Assembly (NCBI GenBank): GCA_025359565.1
Contig: JANYFY010000022.1
Coordinates: 58,323 to 122,322, forward strand
DNA from: Gammaproteobacteria bacterium
GTDB taxonomy: Bacteria > Pseudomonadota > Gammaproteobacteria > Steroidobacterales > Steroidobacteraceae
DNA length: 64,000 nt
Direction: 5' to 3'
Shown here one piece after another: positions 1-8,403 of the stretch. The notes below the pieces were generated by a model. The model was given only the letters and a program-made list of their open reading frames with translations. It was not told the DNA's origin and ran no database searches. Positions within the stretch are counted from its first letter, which is position 1, and the number at the start of each line of letters is the position of its first letter. The translations under genes were made by a program, and so were the position numbers.

Positions 1-537
1 CTTGAAGCTTCTCTGCCGCACAGCAGCGTGCAACCCTTAGGGTTTGATGGCGAAAATATTCTTGGCTTGGTTTCTAAGTTTGTGCCGCACACGATTGCGC
101 GTCGGATGAGTGAACGTGCCTATGCGTTTTTACTGCAAACTGAAGATGGATCACATCGTGACAATCGAGTTAAAGACGGTTCCGGTGCTACTCAAAATTT
201 AAATTTGCTAGACTATTTAGCTTCACGCACACCGGCTGCAATTGCGGAGCACCGGCACTTAGTTCGATATTTTCGAAGTGCGCTCCTACGCGCAGGCATG
301 TTGGGGTATTCCAGACGGGTCGGCGTCACTCATACAGCGAACGCCAGCGGCACATTGATCACGGGCAAAGATCCTTCCCACTCTGTGGTGGATTCTATGG
401 GCCAAGTGCATGGCCTGAAATCGCTATACGTCGTGGACGGCAGCGTTCTGCCACGCCTAAGCCGCGTGGGCCCCGCATTAACTATTTATGCCTGGGCCCT
501 GCGTGTTGCAGAAATTCTGGCGACACGACTTAAATAA
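1..537 (+). CDS. GMC family oxidoreductase, C-terminal part (5' end outside window)
   Basis: The frame is open from base 1, so only the last 178 residues are present; an internal GTG at 28 is not a convincing start. The end matches the C-terminal domain of FAD-dependent glucose-methanol-choline oxidoreductases: a GT-x3-G-x-DP block followed by SVVD, a VHG segment, LYVVDGSVLP, and a final GPALTIYAWALR helix. These enzymes oxidise alcohols or sugars with flavin. Oddity: the usual HPxGT histidine aligns with Asn (ANASGT) and the usual NPxxTI asparagine is Gly (VGPALTI), so the standard catalytic pair seems missing. Converges with the DUF3597 gene, leaving one base between stops. Family call is firm; substrate unknown. 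Confidence 0.8.
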   Translation, partial: LEASLPHSSVQPLGFDGENILGLVSKFVPHTIARRMSERAYAFLLQTEDGSHRDNRVKDGSGATQNLNLLDYLASRTPAAIAEHRHLVRYFRSALLRAGMLGYSRRVGVTHTANASGTLITGKDPSHSVVDSMGQVHGLKSLYVVDGSVLPRLSRVGPALTIYAWALRVAEILATRLK

Positions 538-538
538 C

Positions 539-967
539 TTACTTCAATAGATCGGCTGGAACGTTGCCGCCATTTGCCGCTAATTGTTGTAGCACCGTTT
601 GATGTAACCACATATTCATTTGCGCTGAATCGCCCATTTTTGTCGCGGGGCAACCCAATTCAGTAGCCAAGCCTTTACGGGCGTTAAGACTACTGTCGAG
701 ATCTAGTAGTTTTAGCAGGTCTACAATGGAGACCTTCCAATTCAGTTTCTCAGGGTTCGCGGCCGCGCGGCTGTCGAGTTGGGCGACCACATCTACCGCT
801 GTAATAGCGGTCGGTGTCGGCGGTGTTGCAGTTTGCACGGATGCGGCAGAAGCGGGTGCGGCAGAAGTGGGTGCGGCAGAAGTGGGCGCAGCAGCGGCGG
901 GGACAGCGGCTGATGAAGCGGCGTGTCCGAATCCGAGTTTGCCAAGAATCGTACTAAACATTCCCAT
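539..967 (-). CDS. DUF3597 domain protein with Ala/Pro/Ser-rich linker
   Basis: A 142-residue protein. Residues 1-15 form a short glycine-containing N-terminus (MGMFSTILGKLGFGH), 16-55 are a low-complexity Ala/Pro/Ser/Thr linker built partly from a 15-base tandem repeat, and about 56-142 form the conserved domain with VDVVAQLD, a LNWKVSIVDLLKLL segment, ELGCP and a final MNMWLHQTVLQQL helix. That pattern is DUF3597, a small domain of unknown function common in Proteobacteria and sometimes fused to LysM or linker regions. No signal peptide or catalytic motif is visible. It stands alone between a GMC oxidoreductase and an M20 peptidase. The function cannot be told from sequence. Confidence 0.8.
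   Translation of the reverse strand: MGMFSTILGKLGFGHAASSAAVPAAAAPTSAAPTSAAPASAASVQTATPPTPTAITAVDVVAQLDSRAAANPEKLNWKVSIVDLLKLLDLDSSLNARKGLATELGCPATKMGDSAQMNMWLHQTVLQQLAANGGNVPADLLK
843..887 (-). repeat. 15-base tandem repeat inside the DUF3597 gene
   Basis: Three adjacent 15-base units (843-857, 858-872, 873-887) differ at only one or two bases and encode Ala-Pro-Thr/Ala-Ser-Ala pentads in the linker of the DUF3597 protein. A fourth, more diverged unit follows. The unit length is a multiple of three, so copy changes would keep the frame and only alter linker length. Confidence 0.8.
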
Positions 968-1013
968 GAGAGTCCTTTGATCTTAGATTTGATTAAAAAG
1001 TTATTATATACAT

Positions 1014-2444
1014 TTAGTGGGTCGCCATGGCTTTAATCAGGCGATAGGTAAATTCAATACTCTCGTCGAAAGCTTGCACCCCCACTCGCTCATCGCGACC
1101 ATGGGCGCGGTTTTCATCGGCATCCATCCACAAGCCACTCACATCGTAACTCGGAATACCCGCATTGCGCGTTTGTCGGTCATCGCTAAAACCGGTGGCC
1201 ATAGAAGGCACAACTGGAACGTTGGGCCACATTGAATGAGCCACAGTTGCAATCTTCGACATAATCGCCGGTGTCAATGCGGACTCCGGGCTCACGACTG
1301 GGGTTGAATCCATGGTAACGCTAATTTTTGGATCATTAACCTCATTGACCAGCATAGACTCTACGTGCGCTGCGGTGTCTCCTGGCATCATGCGGCACTG
1401 CATGGTCGCTTTAGCACGTTGAGGGAGTGCATTTTCAGCGTGGCCGCCGGTTATCAAAGTCGCAACACAAGTGGTATGCAGTAGCGCGTTATAAAAGACG
1501 TTTTGGCTGAGCCGCGTCGCAGCGGCGAGATCCGGTGTTGTCGTAGCGACGGCTCTGAGATCCGAACTTGACGGTCCAGTTGATAGCTCTGCCTGCTGTT
1601 TGAAGTAGCTACGTGTCGTCGGCGTAAGCATCACTGGAAATCGATAAGCCTCGATCCTGCTTAAGGCCGCAGCTAAGCGATAAATTGCGTTTTCGGGTCC
1701 CGGTAGTGATCCGTGACCGCCGGGACTCGTGGTCTCGAGAGTATAAGTAACATACGTTTTTTCACTTGTACCAATCTCAAATAGCACGGGTAGACCATTC
1801 TTAAGTTGCCCGCCGCCTCCATCCAAATTAATCGCCATTTCGGCATCGATGAGTTGTCGTTGTTCTTTTAGGAGAAAAGCCGGTCCATTGGCGTCGCCGC
1901 CGGCTTCCTCATCGGCTGTAAGCGCAACAATCAACTCTCTATCAGGTACAAATCGTTCACGCTTTAAGCGAATGAGCGATTCCACCAGCGCGGCATCGCC
2001 ATTTTTCATGTCGATAGTACCCCGACCGTAAAACCAACCGTCCTTTTGAGTGAGTCGGAAGGGATCGAACGACCAGTCGTTGGAAGCCGCCGCAACTACA
2101 TCGAGATGCCCGAGAAACAGCAGGGGTTTTGCTAGCCCTTTGCCGTGATAATGCACCACGAGATTGCCCTTGGTGGGGTGATCGGGTGGGTATAACAAAA
2201 TGACATCAGCGGGGAGAAACCCCGCTTTTAGTAACCAGCTCTGAATAGCTAGGGCAGCGTCGGTAGAGCCGTGATCGTGGGTGGTGTTGATCTCCACCAG
2301 ACTCTTGAATATGTCTCGCGCCAATTCTTGATCCGCAGCCGGGGGTAGCCGTGAGGTGGCCTGTGTGGCCTGTGTGGCCAGTGGTGCGCTAGCGGTTACG
2401 CAAGCGACAATCATTAATAATCGTTGTAGCCGTGATCGCATCAT
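1014..2444 (-). CDS. Secreted M20 family zinc peptidase
   Basis: A 476-residue M20/M25/M40 metallohydrolase (aminoacylase or carboxypeptidase type). The N-terminus (MMRSRLQRLLMIVACVTASA) is a signal peptide, so the enzyme probably acts in the periplasm or outside. Metal and catalytic residues are visible: GHLDVV (His113, Asp115), RGTIDMKNG (Asp145, the bridging ligand), DEEAGG (Glu179 and Glu180) and NLDGG (Asp208), with a C-terminal ENRAHGRDERV supplying the last histidine. The dimerisation domain lies near residues 225-350. It would remove N-acyl groups or C-terminal residues from small peptides; the substrate is not determinable. The signal sequence carries a short repeated gtgtggcct unit. 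Encoded 11 bases downstream of the CoA-transferase gene, so possibly co-transcribed. Confidence 0.88.
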   Translation of the reverse strand: MMRSRLQRLLMIVACVTASAPLATQATQATSRLPPAADQELARDIFKSLVEINTTHDHGSTDAALAIQSWLLKAGFLPADVILLYPPDHPTKGNLVVHYHGKGLAKPLLFLGHLDVVAAASNDWSFDPFRLTQKDGWFYGRGTIDMKNGDAALVESLIRLKRERFVPDRELIVALTADEEAGGDANGPAFLLKEQRQLIDAEMAINLDGGGGQLKNGLPVLFEIGTSEKTYVTYTLETTSPGGHGSLPGPENAIYRLAAALSRIEAYRFPVMLTPTTRSYFKQQAELSTGPSSSDLRAVATTTPDLAAATRLSQNVFYNALLHTTCVATLITGGHAENALPQRAKATMQCRMMPGDTAAHVESMLVNEVNDPKISVTMDSTPVVSPESALTPAIMSKIATVAHSMWPNVPVVPSMATGFSDDRQTRNAGIPSYDVSGLWMDADENRAHGRDERVGVQAFDESIEFTYRLIKAMATH

Positions 2445-2455
2445 ATTGGGTCGCC

Positions 2456-3682
2456 TTAAATTATTTTCTTCAACTGTAGCGCGTCGATTTCAATTGCGGA
2501 TAAACCTAATTCCTGGGCGAGTACCTCTTGGGTATGCGCTCCCAAGGTGGGAGGAGATCGACGATAGGTTACCGGAGTGGCTGATAAACGCAGGGGATTG
2601 GCAATCAGCGGCACGGTGCCGTTAGTCGGATGTGGCATTTCAAATTGCATACCGCGGGCACGCACCTGGGGGTCAGCGAAAACGGCGTCAATCGCATTGA
2701 TGGGTCCTGAGGGCACTCCCGCTTGCTCTAAGATCGCGACCCAGTCTTGGGTGGTGCGGCTCACCGTGATGCCAGAAAGCCGATCAATCAATGTGTCCCG
2801 ATTTCTCACTCGCTGCGCGTTGCTGGAAAATCGAGGATCCAGCGCAAGATCCTGTTGATTAACAGCGGCACACAGTTTGGCAAATTGCAGGTCATTACCG
2901 ACTGCGATGACGATATACCCATTGCTAGTGGGAAAATCCTGGTAGGGCACGATATTGGGATGGGCGTTTCCCATGCGCTGCGGCGATTGGCCGCTCACTA
3001 AATAATTCATCGCTTGATTTGACAGACAGGCGACTTGGGTATCGAGCAATGAGATATCGATGTACTGTCCCTCGCCGGTCCTATCGCGATAGTTAAGCGC
3101 CGCGAGGATCCCAACGGTGGCATACAGTCCCGTTAATATATCCGTGACAGCGACGCCCGCCTTCTGGGGTCCCGCCCCGGGTTCGCCGGTTTTTGCACCG
3201 GTTATACTCATCAGACCACCCATCGCCTGGATCAAGAAATCGTAACCGGGTCTTGCGGCGTACGGACCCGTTTGTCCAAAGCCAGTGATAGAGCAATAGA
3301 TTAATTTTGGATTGAGTGCTTTGAGTGCCGCGTAGTCGAGTCCGAAACTTGCGAGGCTGCCTACTTTGAAATTCTCTAAAACGACGTCGACCTTGGTGGC
3401 CAGTGTTCGGATTAGAGCTTGCCCTTCCGAAGTCGTGAGATCGATGGTCACCGATCGCTTGTTACGGTTAGCACATAGAAAATATGCCGCGTCGGTGGTT
3501 GCCTGACCCGATTGAGTGCTTTTTAAGAAAGGAGGTCCGAATGCGCGCGTGTCATCTCCTAATCCAGGACGCTCTATTTTGATCACATCCGCACCGAGGT
3601 CTGCTAATAACTGGGAAGCCCAGGGACCCGCCAGAATTCGAGATAGGTCCAATACCTTGATATGTGAGAGTGCGTCGTTCAT
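2456..3682 (-). CDS. gcdG: Class III (CaiB/BaiF) CoA-transferase, probably glutarate CoA-transferase
   Basis: A 408-residue class III CoA-transferase. The N-terminal Rossmann part has VLDLSRILAGPWASQLLADLGADVIKIE, the family hallmark; RPGYDF (Asp148) aligns with the catalytic aspartate that forms the aspartyl-CoA thioester intermediate; a KAGVAVTDILTGLYA segment follows. Family members move CoA between acyl-CoA donors and carboxylates. It is divergent from a clear glutaryl-CoA dehydrogenase, with 83 bases between start codons. In pseudomonads this pairing is the succinyl-CoA:glutarate CoA-transferase gene gcdG beside gcdH, so activation of glutarate is the likely job (inference from context). 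A role with another dicarboxylate such as hydroxymethylglutarate is possible. Confidence 0.85.
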   Translation of the reverse strand: MNDALSHIKVLDLSRILAGPWASQLLADLGADVIKIERPGLGDDTRAFGPPFLKSTQSGQATTDAAYFLCANRNKRSVTIDLTTSEGQALIRTLATKVDVVLENFKVGSLASFGLDYAALKALNPKLIYCSITGFGQTGPYAARPGYDFLIQAMGGLMSITGAKTGEPGAGPQKAGVAVTDILTGLYATVGILAALNYRDRTGEGQYIDISLLDTQVACLSNQAMNYLVSGQSPQRMGNAHPNIVPYQDFPTSNGYIVIAVGNDLQFAKLCAAVNQQDLALDPRFSSNAQRVRNRDTLIDRLSGITVSRTTQDWVAILEQAGVPSGPINAIDAVFADPQVRARGMQFEMPHPTNGTVPLIANPLRLSATPVTYRRSPPTLGAHTQEVLAQELGLSAIEIDALQLKKII

Positions 3683-3765
3683 TGCATGGATTCTAACTGG
3701 TATGTGGATCGATTCGTGGGGGCCGTGGGATGTTAATATTAGATATCTTTAAAAAAGGTCTATTT

Positions 3766-4944
3766 ATGGCGCGAGCAAATTTCCATTGGGACGATCCGTT
3801 ATTGTTGGAAAGTCAATTGACGGAAGAAGAAAAAATGCTACGAGATGCGGCTCGTGACTACTCCCAGGGACAACTGGCGCCTCGTGTGGTTGAAGCGTTT
3901 CGGAATGAGCACACGGATCCAGCCATTTTTCGTGAGATGGGTGCTCTCGGGCTGTTGGGTGCGACGATCCCGGAGAATTACGGGGGCGGTGGGTTGAGTT
4001 ATGTCAGTTATGGCCTCATCGCGCGTGAAGTTGAGCGGGTGGATTCTGGATATCGCTCGATGATGAGCGTGCAGTCTTCTTTGGTCATGTTGCCGATTTA
4101 CGAGTTCGGCACCGAAGGGCAAAGGATGCAGTATCTGCCGGCTTTAGCTCGCGGCGAACTTATAGGTTGTTTTGGTTTGACGGAACCAAATCACGGTTCG
4201 GACCCTGGCAGTATGGTCACTCGCGCTCGCGCGGTGGCGGGCGGCTATCGTATGTCGGGTTCCAAGACCTGGATATCCAATAGTCCGATTGCCGATGTAT
4301 TTGTAGTTTGGGGTAAAACTGACGACGGGCTGATTCGGGGATTTATTCTTGAAAAAGGTTGGAAGGGATTATCGGCGCCGGTATTACACGGTAAAGTGGG
4401 TCTGCGCGCCTCAGTCACGGGACAGATTGTCATGGATGAGGTATTTGTGCCTGAGGCGAACTTGCTTCCCGGTGTTAGCGGTTTAAGGGGGCCATTCACT
4501 TGTTTAGATTCGGCGCGTTATGGTATTTCATGGGGTACGTTAGGCGCCGCGGAGCATTGCTGGCATATTGCAAGGCAGTATGTGCTGGATCGCAAACAAT
4601 TCGGTAGACCGCTTGCTGCCAACCAGTTGATTCAGAAAAAGCTCGTCGATATGCAAACGGAGATTACATTAGCTCTACAGGCATGCTTGCGTCTCGGCAG
4701 AATGAAAGATGAAGGATCTGCGGCTGTTGAAATTACTTCGATGTTGAAACGCAACTCTTGCGGTAAATCACTCGATGTCGCACGCGCGGCGCGGGATATG
4801 TTAGGGGGTAACGGTATTTCCGACGAATATGCGGTGGCACGTCATCTCGTGAATTTGGAAGTTGTAAATACATACGAAGGTACGCATGATATTCACGCTC
4901 TTATCTTGGGAAGAGCCCAAACGGGAATCGCAGCATTTTGCTAG
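3766..4944 (+). CDS. gcdH: Glutaryl-CoA dehydrogenase
   Basis: A 392-residue acyl-CoA dehydrogenase that oxidises and decarboxylates glutaryl-CoA to crotonyl-CoA, passing electrons to ETF. The N-terminus [17 protein letters not shown], the block [16 protein letters not shown], the FAD site [13 protein letters not shown] (residues 135-147) and [16 protein letters not shown] with catalytic Glu371 are signatures of the glutaryl-CoA subgroup. I chose ATG 3766 because AAAAGG lies 8 bases upstream and the usual N-terminus begins there; an in-frame ATG at 3730 would add 12 unrelated residues. It diverges from the CoA-transferase gene. The electron acceptor route (ETF-QO) is encoded at 26.2 kb. Confidence 0.95.
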   Translation: MARANFHWDDPLLLESQLTEEEKMLRDAARDYSQGQLAPRVVEAFRNEHTDPAIFREMGALGLLGATIPENYGGGGLSYVSYGLIAREVERVDSGYRSMMSVQSSLVMLPIYEFGTEGQRMQYLPALARGELIGCFGLTEPNHGSDPGSMVTRARAVAGGYRMSGSKTWISNSPIADVFVVWGKTDDGLIRGFILEKGWKGLSAPVLHGKVGLRASVTGQIVMDEVFVPEANLLPGVSGLRGPFTCLDSARYGISWGTLGAAEHCWHIARQYVLDRKQFGRPLAANQLIQKKLVDMQTEITLALQACLRLGRMKDEGSAAVEITSMLKRNSCGKSLDVARAARDMLGGNGISDEYAVARHLVNLEVVNTYEGTHDIHALILGRAQTGIAAFC

Positions 4945-4982
4945 GTACCTTAACTATACTGCGGCGCTAGTTTGATGGTCTG

Positions 4983-6692
4983 ATGAAACAACTCGCACCA
5001 TTCGGTTTTTTGCGTGATTTGGCATCGGGTTGGGACGTCGCAGCGTTCGTGTTGGTGATCGGATTGATCGCCTTTCTGGGTGGGGCCGCTCATGGCGTAT
5101 TAGCGCCGCTTTCTCAGCTCAGCGTGCACCCGTTATCGTTGGATCCGGCGTATCTGCCGCAGTATGCCGCTCGCACTACGTTTCGCATGCTCGCTGCTTT
5201 ATTGTTATCCCTGGTATTTACGCTGACTTATGCGACGTGGGCTGCAAAAAGTGAGCGTGCCGGTAAATTGCTCGTGCCGATTCTTGATGTTTTGCAGTCG
5301 GTGCCAATACTGGGTTTTATCTCGATTACTAGTGTATTTTTTCTATCACTTGCTCCGGGACGCGTTCTTGGAGCTGAGTTTGTGGCGATTTTTGCCATCT
5401 TCACCAGTCAAGCGTGGAATATGGCGTTTAGTTTCTATCAATCGCTTCGCACCGTTCCGGTTGAGTTATCCGAGGCGGCCGCATCATTTAGACTCTCTGC
5501 ATGGATGCGGTTTTGGCGCCTCGAAGTTCCTTTCGGCATGCCGGCGTTAGTGTGGAATATGATGCTGTCGATGTCGGGCGGTTGGTTCTTTGTGGTGGCC
5601 TCGGAGTCCATTAGCGTGGGCCATTCGGCCGTCGCGCTCCCCGGGATCGGCTCCTATATCGCGCTCGCAATTGCACAGCGTGACCTTCGCGCAATCGGCT
5701 GGGCCATTCTGACAATGTTGGTGGTCATTTTAATTTACGACCAGCTACTATTTCGTCCGTTAGTCGCTTGGGCTGATCGCTTCAAGATTGGCCAGGAGCC
5801 TGGGATTCGAGCGCCTGAATCTTGGGCTTTGACCATGATGCGTCGGTCTCGACTGATACAGGCGGGGAAATTCGCGTTCCATGCGGCCGTAGTTCGGACC
5901 AGCCGTGTGAGCCGCAATAGACCGAAAATATCTTTGAGTGTTGGAACACACAGACAAGATTTATTTTGGGTATTGCTGGTCGCGGTGGGGGTGGTTTTGG
6001 GTTTATGGCATTTGTTGCTGGGATTATTTAGCACCACGCCGTTACACGAGTTTTTGCAGGTATGCGCACTGGCGTTGCTGACCATGTTGCGTGTGTTTCT
6101 GTTAATTGCTCTGGCTAGCGTGGTGTGGGTTCCCATTGGAGTTTGGGTGGGTATGCGGCCACGAGCGGCTCAATATGTGCAGCCCGTGGCTCAATTCATG
6201 GCGGCATTTCCGGCCAATTTACTGTTTCCCATTGCGGTTTACGGCATTGTGAAATGGAGCCTCAATCCCGATATTTACTTGAGTCCGCTGATGATATTGG
6301 GGACGCAGTGGTATATTTTATTTAATGTGATCGCGGGCGCGGCGGCTATTCCCGAGGAAATGCGTTCTGTGGCGGCGAATTTTGGCGTTAGGGGCTGGCT
6401 ATGGTGGCGAAAAATAGCGCTGCCGGCAGTATTGCCGTTCTATGTGACGGGGGCAATCACGGCTTCCGGTGGGTCGTGGAATGCGGCGCAAGTGGCGGAG
6501 CTTGCGACCTGGGGCAATACTGAGGTGCGCGCGCGTGGATTGGGTTCTTATATTGCGGACGCCGCTGCCGCGAGCAACTTTCATCGCATAGTGCTTGGAG
6601 TCGGAGTCATGAGTTTATTTGTGGTGATTATCAATAGGATTTTCTGGCGTCCACTGTACTACTACGCTGAGCGTAAATATCGACTTACCTGA
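4983..6692 (+). CDS. ABC transporter double permease, NitT/TauT type
   Basis: A 569-residue inner-membrane protein with two binding-protein-dependent permease domains fused in one chain. Each half has hydrophobic helices and an EAA loop that docks the ATPase: ELSEAAASFRLSAWMRFWRLEVP near residue 160-183 and IPEEMRSVAANFGVRGWLWWRKIALP near 458-483. The halves are joined by a basic linker (about residues 270-320). This architecture belongs to the nitrate/sulfonate/bicarbonate group. The ATPase gene follows after 10 bases. No periplasmic binding protein gene is nearby, so the ligand is unknown. The gap after gcdH is only 38 bases, so read-through from gcdH is possible. Confidence 0.87.
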   Translation: MKQLAPFGFLRDLASGWDVAAFVLVIGLIAFLGGAAHGVLAPLSQLSVHPLSLDPAYLPQYAARTTFRMLAALLLSLVFTLTYATWAAKSERAGKLLVPILDVLQSVPILGFISITSVFFLSLAPGRVLGAEFVAIFAIFTSQAWNMAFSFYQSLRTVPVELSEAAASFRLSAWMRFWRLEVPFGMPALVWNMMLSMSGGWFFVVASESISVGHSAVALPGIGSYIALAIAQRDLRAIGWAILTMLVVILIYDQLLFRPLVAWADRFKIGQEPGIRAPESWALTMMRRSRLIQAGKFAFHAAVVRTSRVSRNRPKISLSVGTHRQDLFWVLLVAVGVVLGLWHLLLGLFSTTPLHEFLQVCALALLTMLRVFLLIALASVVWVPIGVWVGMRPRAAQYVQPVAQFMAAFPANLLFPIAVYGIVKWSLNPDIYLSPLMILGTQWYILFNVIAGAAAIPEEMRSVAANFGVRGWLWWRKIALPAVLPFYVTGAITASGGSWNAAQVAELATWGNTEVRARGLGSYIADAAAASNFHRIVLGVGVMSLFVVIINRIFWRPLYYYAERKYRLT

Positions 6693-6702
6693 CTGAGCTT
6701 AA

Positions 6703-8007
6703 ATGAATAACTCTCCGCTAATGCAGTGTAGTGATGTCGGTAAGTCGTTTCCAAAACCGGATGGCACCGAGCTATTAGTATTGCAGGGAATGAATCTGGA
6801 ACTGTTTGAGGGCCAGATCATTGGGCTATTAGGTCGATCGGGTTCTGGAAAGTCTACGTTGCTGCGTTTGATCGCTGGTTTGTCGGAGCCCTCTGCTGGA
6901 AATCTTAAGTTTTTAGGCAAACCGATCGCGGGTCCAGCGTCGGGTATTTCCATGGTTTTTCAGAGCTTTGCTTTGTTTCCCTGGCTGACCGTTTTCGAGA
7001 ATGTGGCCCTCGGTCTAGAAGCCCAACGGCTGCCCAGTGTGGAAATTCGCAAGCGATCCCTTGCCGCGATTGATCTAATCGGCCTTGATGGGTTCGAGTC
7101 GGCCTATCCGCGGGAGTTGTCGGGGGGCATGCGGCAACGGGTGGGCTTTGCGCGCGCACTGGTCGTGCATCCCAATATCTTGTTGATGGATGAACCGTTC
7201 TCAGCCCTTGATGTTTTGACCGCCGAGACTTTGCGTACGGATTTCCTTGATCTTTGGTCCGAAGGCCGGATGCCGATTAAGGGCGTAATACTAGTGACTC
7301 ATAATATTGAAGAAGCGGTTTTGATGTGCGACCGCGTACTAGTGTTTGGCAGTAACCCCGGCAGGATTTTAAGCGAGATCAAAGTAACCTTGCCGCAGCC
7401 CCGCAATCGCTTAGATCCTAGTTTTCGGGATCTTGTGGAGCGTATTTATGTGGAGATGACTGCAAAGCCTGCGGTTGTTGCGGGCGCCGGTCGCCACGAG
7501 CGCTTTCCGGGATTAGGAATTGGCAGTGTTTTGCCCCAGGTCTCGTCAAACTTACTCGCGGGATTAATGGAAGCAGTGGCTGCCGCGCCTTTTAATGGTA
7601 ATGCGGATCTGCCAAAAATCGCGTCCGATTTGCAAATGGAGATAGACGACCTTTTCCCCGTAGCCGAGACTTTGCAAATGTTGCGATTTGCAGAGGTGGA
7701 GGGCGGTGATATTAAATTGAGTGAGGAGGGCGTGGCTTTTGCGCAAGCCGTGGTGGATGATCGCAAACGCATTTTTGCAAGGCATCTTTTAACTTATGTT
7801 CCGCTTGCAGCGCACGTGCGTCGGGTATTGGACGAGCGTGCGTCGCATTTAGCGCGTAAGAGCCGTTTTATCGATGAACTCGAAGATTTTATGAGCGAAG
7901 AGGACGCCGAACAGACCTTACGAGCTGTGATTCGGTGGGGCAGATATGCCGAAGCCTATGCTTACGATGATGCGAATGCCATGTTCAGCCTCGAAAATCC
8001 GACGTAG
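6703..8007 (+). CDS. ABC transporter ATPase with C-terminal AAA-associated domain
   Basis: A 434-residue ATPase partner of the double permease. Walker A is GRSGSGKS (44-51), the Q-loop FQSFALFPWL, signature LSGGMRQ (139-145), Walker B ILLMDEPFSALD and H-loop VTHNIEEA. It closely resembles NrtD/SsuB/TauB ATPases up to about residue 250. Beyond that lies an extra domain (about 280-425: NLLAGLMEAV, then DLQMEIDDLFPVAETLQMLRF and a helical tail) that matches the AAA-associated C-terminal domain found on a subset of these ATPases and thought to be regulatory. It sits between the permease gene and a small hypothetical gene three bases downstream. Confidence 0.88.
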   Translation: MNNSPLMQCSDVGKSFPKPDGTELLVLQGMNLELFEGQIIGLLGRSGSGKSTLLRLIAGLSEPSAGNLKFLGKPIAGPASGISMVFQSFALFPWLTVFENVALGLEAQRLPSVEIRKRSLAAIDLIGLDGFESAYPRELSGGMRQRVGFARALVVHPNILLMDEPFSALDVLTAETLRTDFLDLWSEGRMPIKGVILVTHNIEEAVLMCDRVLVFGSNPGRILSEIKVTLPQPRNRLDPSFRDLVERIYVEMTAKPAVVAGAGRHERFPGLGIGSVLPQVSSNLLAGLMEAVAAAPFNGNADLPKIASDLQMEIDDLFPVAETLQMLRFAEVEGGDIKLSEEGVAFAQAVVDDRKRIFARHLLTYVPLAAHVRRVLDERASHLARKSRFIDELEDFMSEEDAEQTLRAVIRWGRYAEAYAYDDANAMFSLENPT

Positions 8008-8010
8008 ACT

Positions 8011-8403
8011 GTGAAACTTATGAATGAATCAGGTACGCCCGAGTTGGCCTTGCATGTGCCCCCAGATGAGATGGTTAAATATATTCAGGATTTGATGCGT
8101 TTACCGCATGATGAAATCGCCGCGGCGACCGCCTGGTCTCTCGCGCACCGTCAGTGGGGCGGTGACACGCCTCTCGCGCGCGCAGCGTTACTCCGCTGGG
8201 GTGCGCTTAACCTCGCTTTTCAGGATAAACGGTTGGAGACATGGACGGTTACTCGTGAGCGCGACAAGATTCAGGTCCCGGCGGCATTGGTTGCTGCGGC
8301 GGGAGTCGCGCCTTTAATCATCACAGGTGAACGTGCGGTTTTCGATATTCCGGCATTGCTTGACGCAACCTTAGAGTTTCAACCGGCCGCCGGCCAGGCT
8401 TGA
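8011..8403 (+). CDS. Hypothetical protein in ABC transporter operon
   Basis: I do not recognise this 130-residue protein. It is soluble with no signal peptide or membrane segment; it begins with a helical stretch (PPDEMVKYIQDLM), has a conserved-looking middle (SLAHRQWGGDTPLARAALLRWG) and ends in an Ala-rich region. The GTG at 8011 is three bases after the ATPase stop; an ATG at 8020 is an equally good start. The next gene (DUF2127) begins directly after its stop. Tight spacing on both sides implies translation coupling with the transporter, so an accessory or regulatory role is possible, but this is only context. Confidence 0.6.
   Translation: MKLMNESGTPELALHVPPDEMVKYIQDLMRLPHDEIAAATAWSLAHRQWGGDTPLARAALLRWGALNLAFQDKRLETWTVTRERDKIQVPAALVAAAGVAPLIITGERAVFDIPALLDATLEFQPAAGQA

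Noticed and set aside
726..980. Plus-strand open frame opposite the DUF3597 gene
   Set aside because: It is the mirror of the GC-rich linker of the DUF3597 gene and has only low-complexity Ala/Gly sequence.
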